A stretch of 64,000 bases of DNA from Sedimentisphaerales bacterium (lineage in GTDB: Bacteria; Planctomycetota; Phycisphaerae; Sedimentisphaerales; SM23-30). Position 1 is the stretch's first letter. Every line of letters starts with the position of its first letter. The notes beneath the pieces are model-generated. The model saw only the letters and a list, made by a program, of their open reading frames with translations, did not search any database and was not told where the DNA came from. A program made the position numbers and the translations under genes. This document shows positions 63,155-64,000 of this stretch, one piece after another. Location of the stretch: NCBI GenBank assembly GCA_016928435.1, contig JAFGKT010000048.1:1-64000 (forward strand). The letters run 5' to 3'.

Positions 63155-64000
63155 TTAACGGTCGCGAAATAGGCCCGTGAGCTTTCTGGGTGGACGCGTA
63201 AATCTATCGATGGGTCCGACCAAGGTGTTCAAAACCAGAACCGCGGCGCAGGCGGGCACAGCAATGGGTGTATAAAGGCGAAATACCATGGTCAGGATTC
63301 CAGCGGCCAGAGCGAACACCATTTGGCCGGGCAAGGTAATGGGGCGACTGGTCATTTCAGCCAAGAGGACAAACGCCGCAATGAACACGCCGCCGCTAAA
63401 CAACTGATAGTGCGCATAAGTAAGCCCAACGGCAAGTGAATCCGCGACAATGGGGTATATCATGGCGCTGCGCTGGGGGCCTGCGGGAGAAACCGTCACA
63501 GGCAGAATCAACGCTGACACATAAACTCCCACCAAAAACAGAAGAGGCAACTGCCAGCGAAGATAACCGCGATAGACAAAATACAAACCAATCACCATCA
63601 GAGCAAGCGCCGAAGTCGTGCCCAGGCCTCCGGGGGTGGCGCCCAATACGCAATGCTCCAGCGAAGGCAGATGCTCCGCGAGATACGCGGATAGATCGAT
63701 GTCACCTTGGATGATGCGGAGACCGTCGAAATGCCGCAGCAGGTTCATAGGTTCAGGCAAAATGTAACCGGTGACTTTCGCGCTGGCGGACTCGAACCAA
63801 TCGACTTTGAACCAACCGCTTTCTTTCAATCGGTTCAAGACATCGCCAAAGAACATCATGGGTTTGGTTAATAGGGCTCCTTGGCGACCACCGAGCTGGT
63901 TGTTGAAAAATAACTGTACAACAACACGCCCGATCAGCGCGGGGTGCCAAACGTAGTGCCCCATGCCGCCAAAGACGTGTTTGCCGATTAATACAGTCGC
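63155..64000 (-). CDS. rnfD: RnfD/NqrB-family membrane subunit, 5' end outside the window
   Basis: The reading frame continues past the ORF-track start to the window edge (LIGKHVFGGMGHYVWHPALIGR). That is the conserved HxFGGxGxxxxNPA-type helix of the RnfD/NqrB family, so the gene is partial. The protein is an integral membrane subunit of an ion-pumping NADH or ferredoxin oxidoreductase. GATPGGLGTTSALALM matches the family's GxxPGSxGETSAL segment. The covalent FMN site (SGAT) cannot be found in the usual place before it. The rest of the Rnf/Nqr operon would lie upstream, beyond 64000. Confidence 0.8.
   Translation of the reverse strand, partial: ATVLIGKHVFGGMGHYVWHPALIGRVVVQLFFNNQLGGRQGALLTKPMMFFGDVLNRLKESGWFKVDWFESASAKVTGYILPEPMNLLRHFDGLRIIQGDIDLSAYLAEHLPSLEHCVLGATPGGLGTTSALALMVIGLYFVYRGYLRWQLPLLFLVGVYVSALILPVTVSPAGPQRSAMIYPIVADSLAVGLTYAHYQLFSGGVFIAAFVLLAEMTSRPITLPGQMVFALAAGILTMVFRLYTPIAVPACAAVLVLNTLVGPIDRFTRPPRKLTGLFRDR

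Overview
The window most likely comes from a member of the Planctomycetota, probably class Phycisphaerae. The signs are a giant surface protein with a basic N-terminus carrying a LEERIAP motif (the LEPR-XLL/LEDR-type start of planctomycete exoproteins), a signal peptidase I with a zinc-ribbon insertion, a glycosyltransferase-9 protein with a Cys-rich head, a DUF3467 protein, SPFH proteins in multiple copies, and lipid A genes (lpxD, lpxI) showing an outer membrane. This assignment is inferred from gene families, not from a marker gene; no rRNA or tRNA was found.

Layout. 1-0.6 kb: non-coding, two copies of a G-rich hairpin element. 0.6-2.4 kb: alanine racemase overlapping a macro-domain deacetylase. 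2.8-9.5 kb: serA, an OxlT-like MFS transporter, uvrA and a YlbF-like protein. 9.7-13.1 kb: an FHA-GAF protein, an M20 deacylase, and long spacers with a promoter/terminator pair that looks like a small RNA gene and a nest of short hairpin repeats. 13.3-15.5 kb: HEAT-repeat protein and CNNM/CBS protein. 15.5-28.2 kb: one long minus-strand operon with three SPFH proteins (two HflK/HflC-like plus a larger one), a P1B-type metal ATPase, an ABC-2 transporter (ATPase plus permease), a 743-residue protein of unknown function and an acetyltransferase. 28.7-33.1 kb, plus strand: a lone ABC-2 permease, thiS-thiG behind a near-consensus promoter, and a DinG-type helicase.

33.2-44.9 kb: an M50 metalloprotease with a PqqD-like head and adaptor-like tail, a HlyD-type adaptor, a GAF-GAF-HlyD adaptor, and upstream on the same strand the 1931-residue LEERIAP protein. 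The first three look like an export or processing machine without its own ABC transporter; the giant protein is a possible client. 45.8-51.1 kb: DUF3467 protein, signal peptidase I, HAD phosphatase, lpxI and lpxD. 51.5-55.3 kb: a run of small accessory genes (GNAT, PhzF, GrpB, DUF952, hypotheticals), one markedly AT-rich, with a duplicated leader sequence. 55.3-62.1 kb: GT9 protein, alpha/beta hydrolase, two secreted proteins, a four-Cys mini-protein and a secreted protein made of three tandem copies of one domain. 62.2-64 kb: scpB and the 3' part of an rnfD/nqrB-like gene that runs off the window.

Starts were moved from the ORF-track position where a Shine-Dalgarno site, family alignment or promoter position called for it; each such case is stated. 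Intergenic regions are rich in perfect inverted repeats, which are listed individually.
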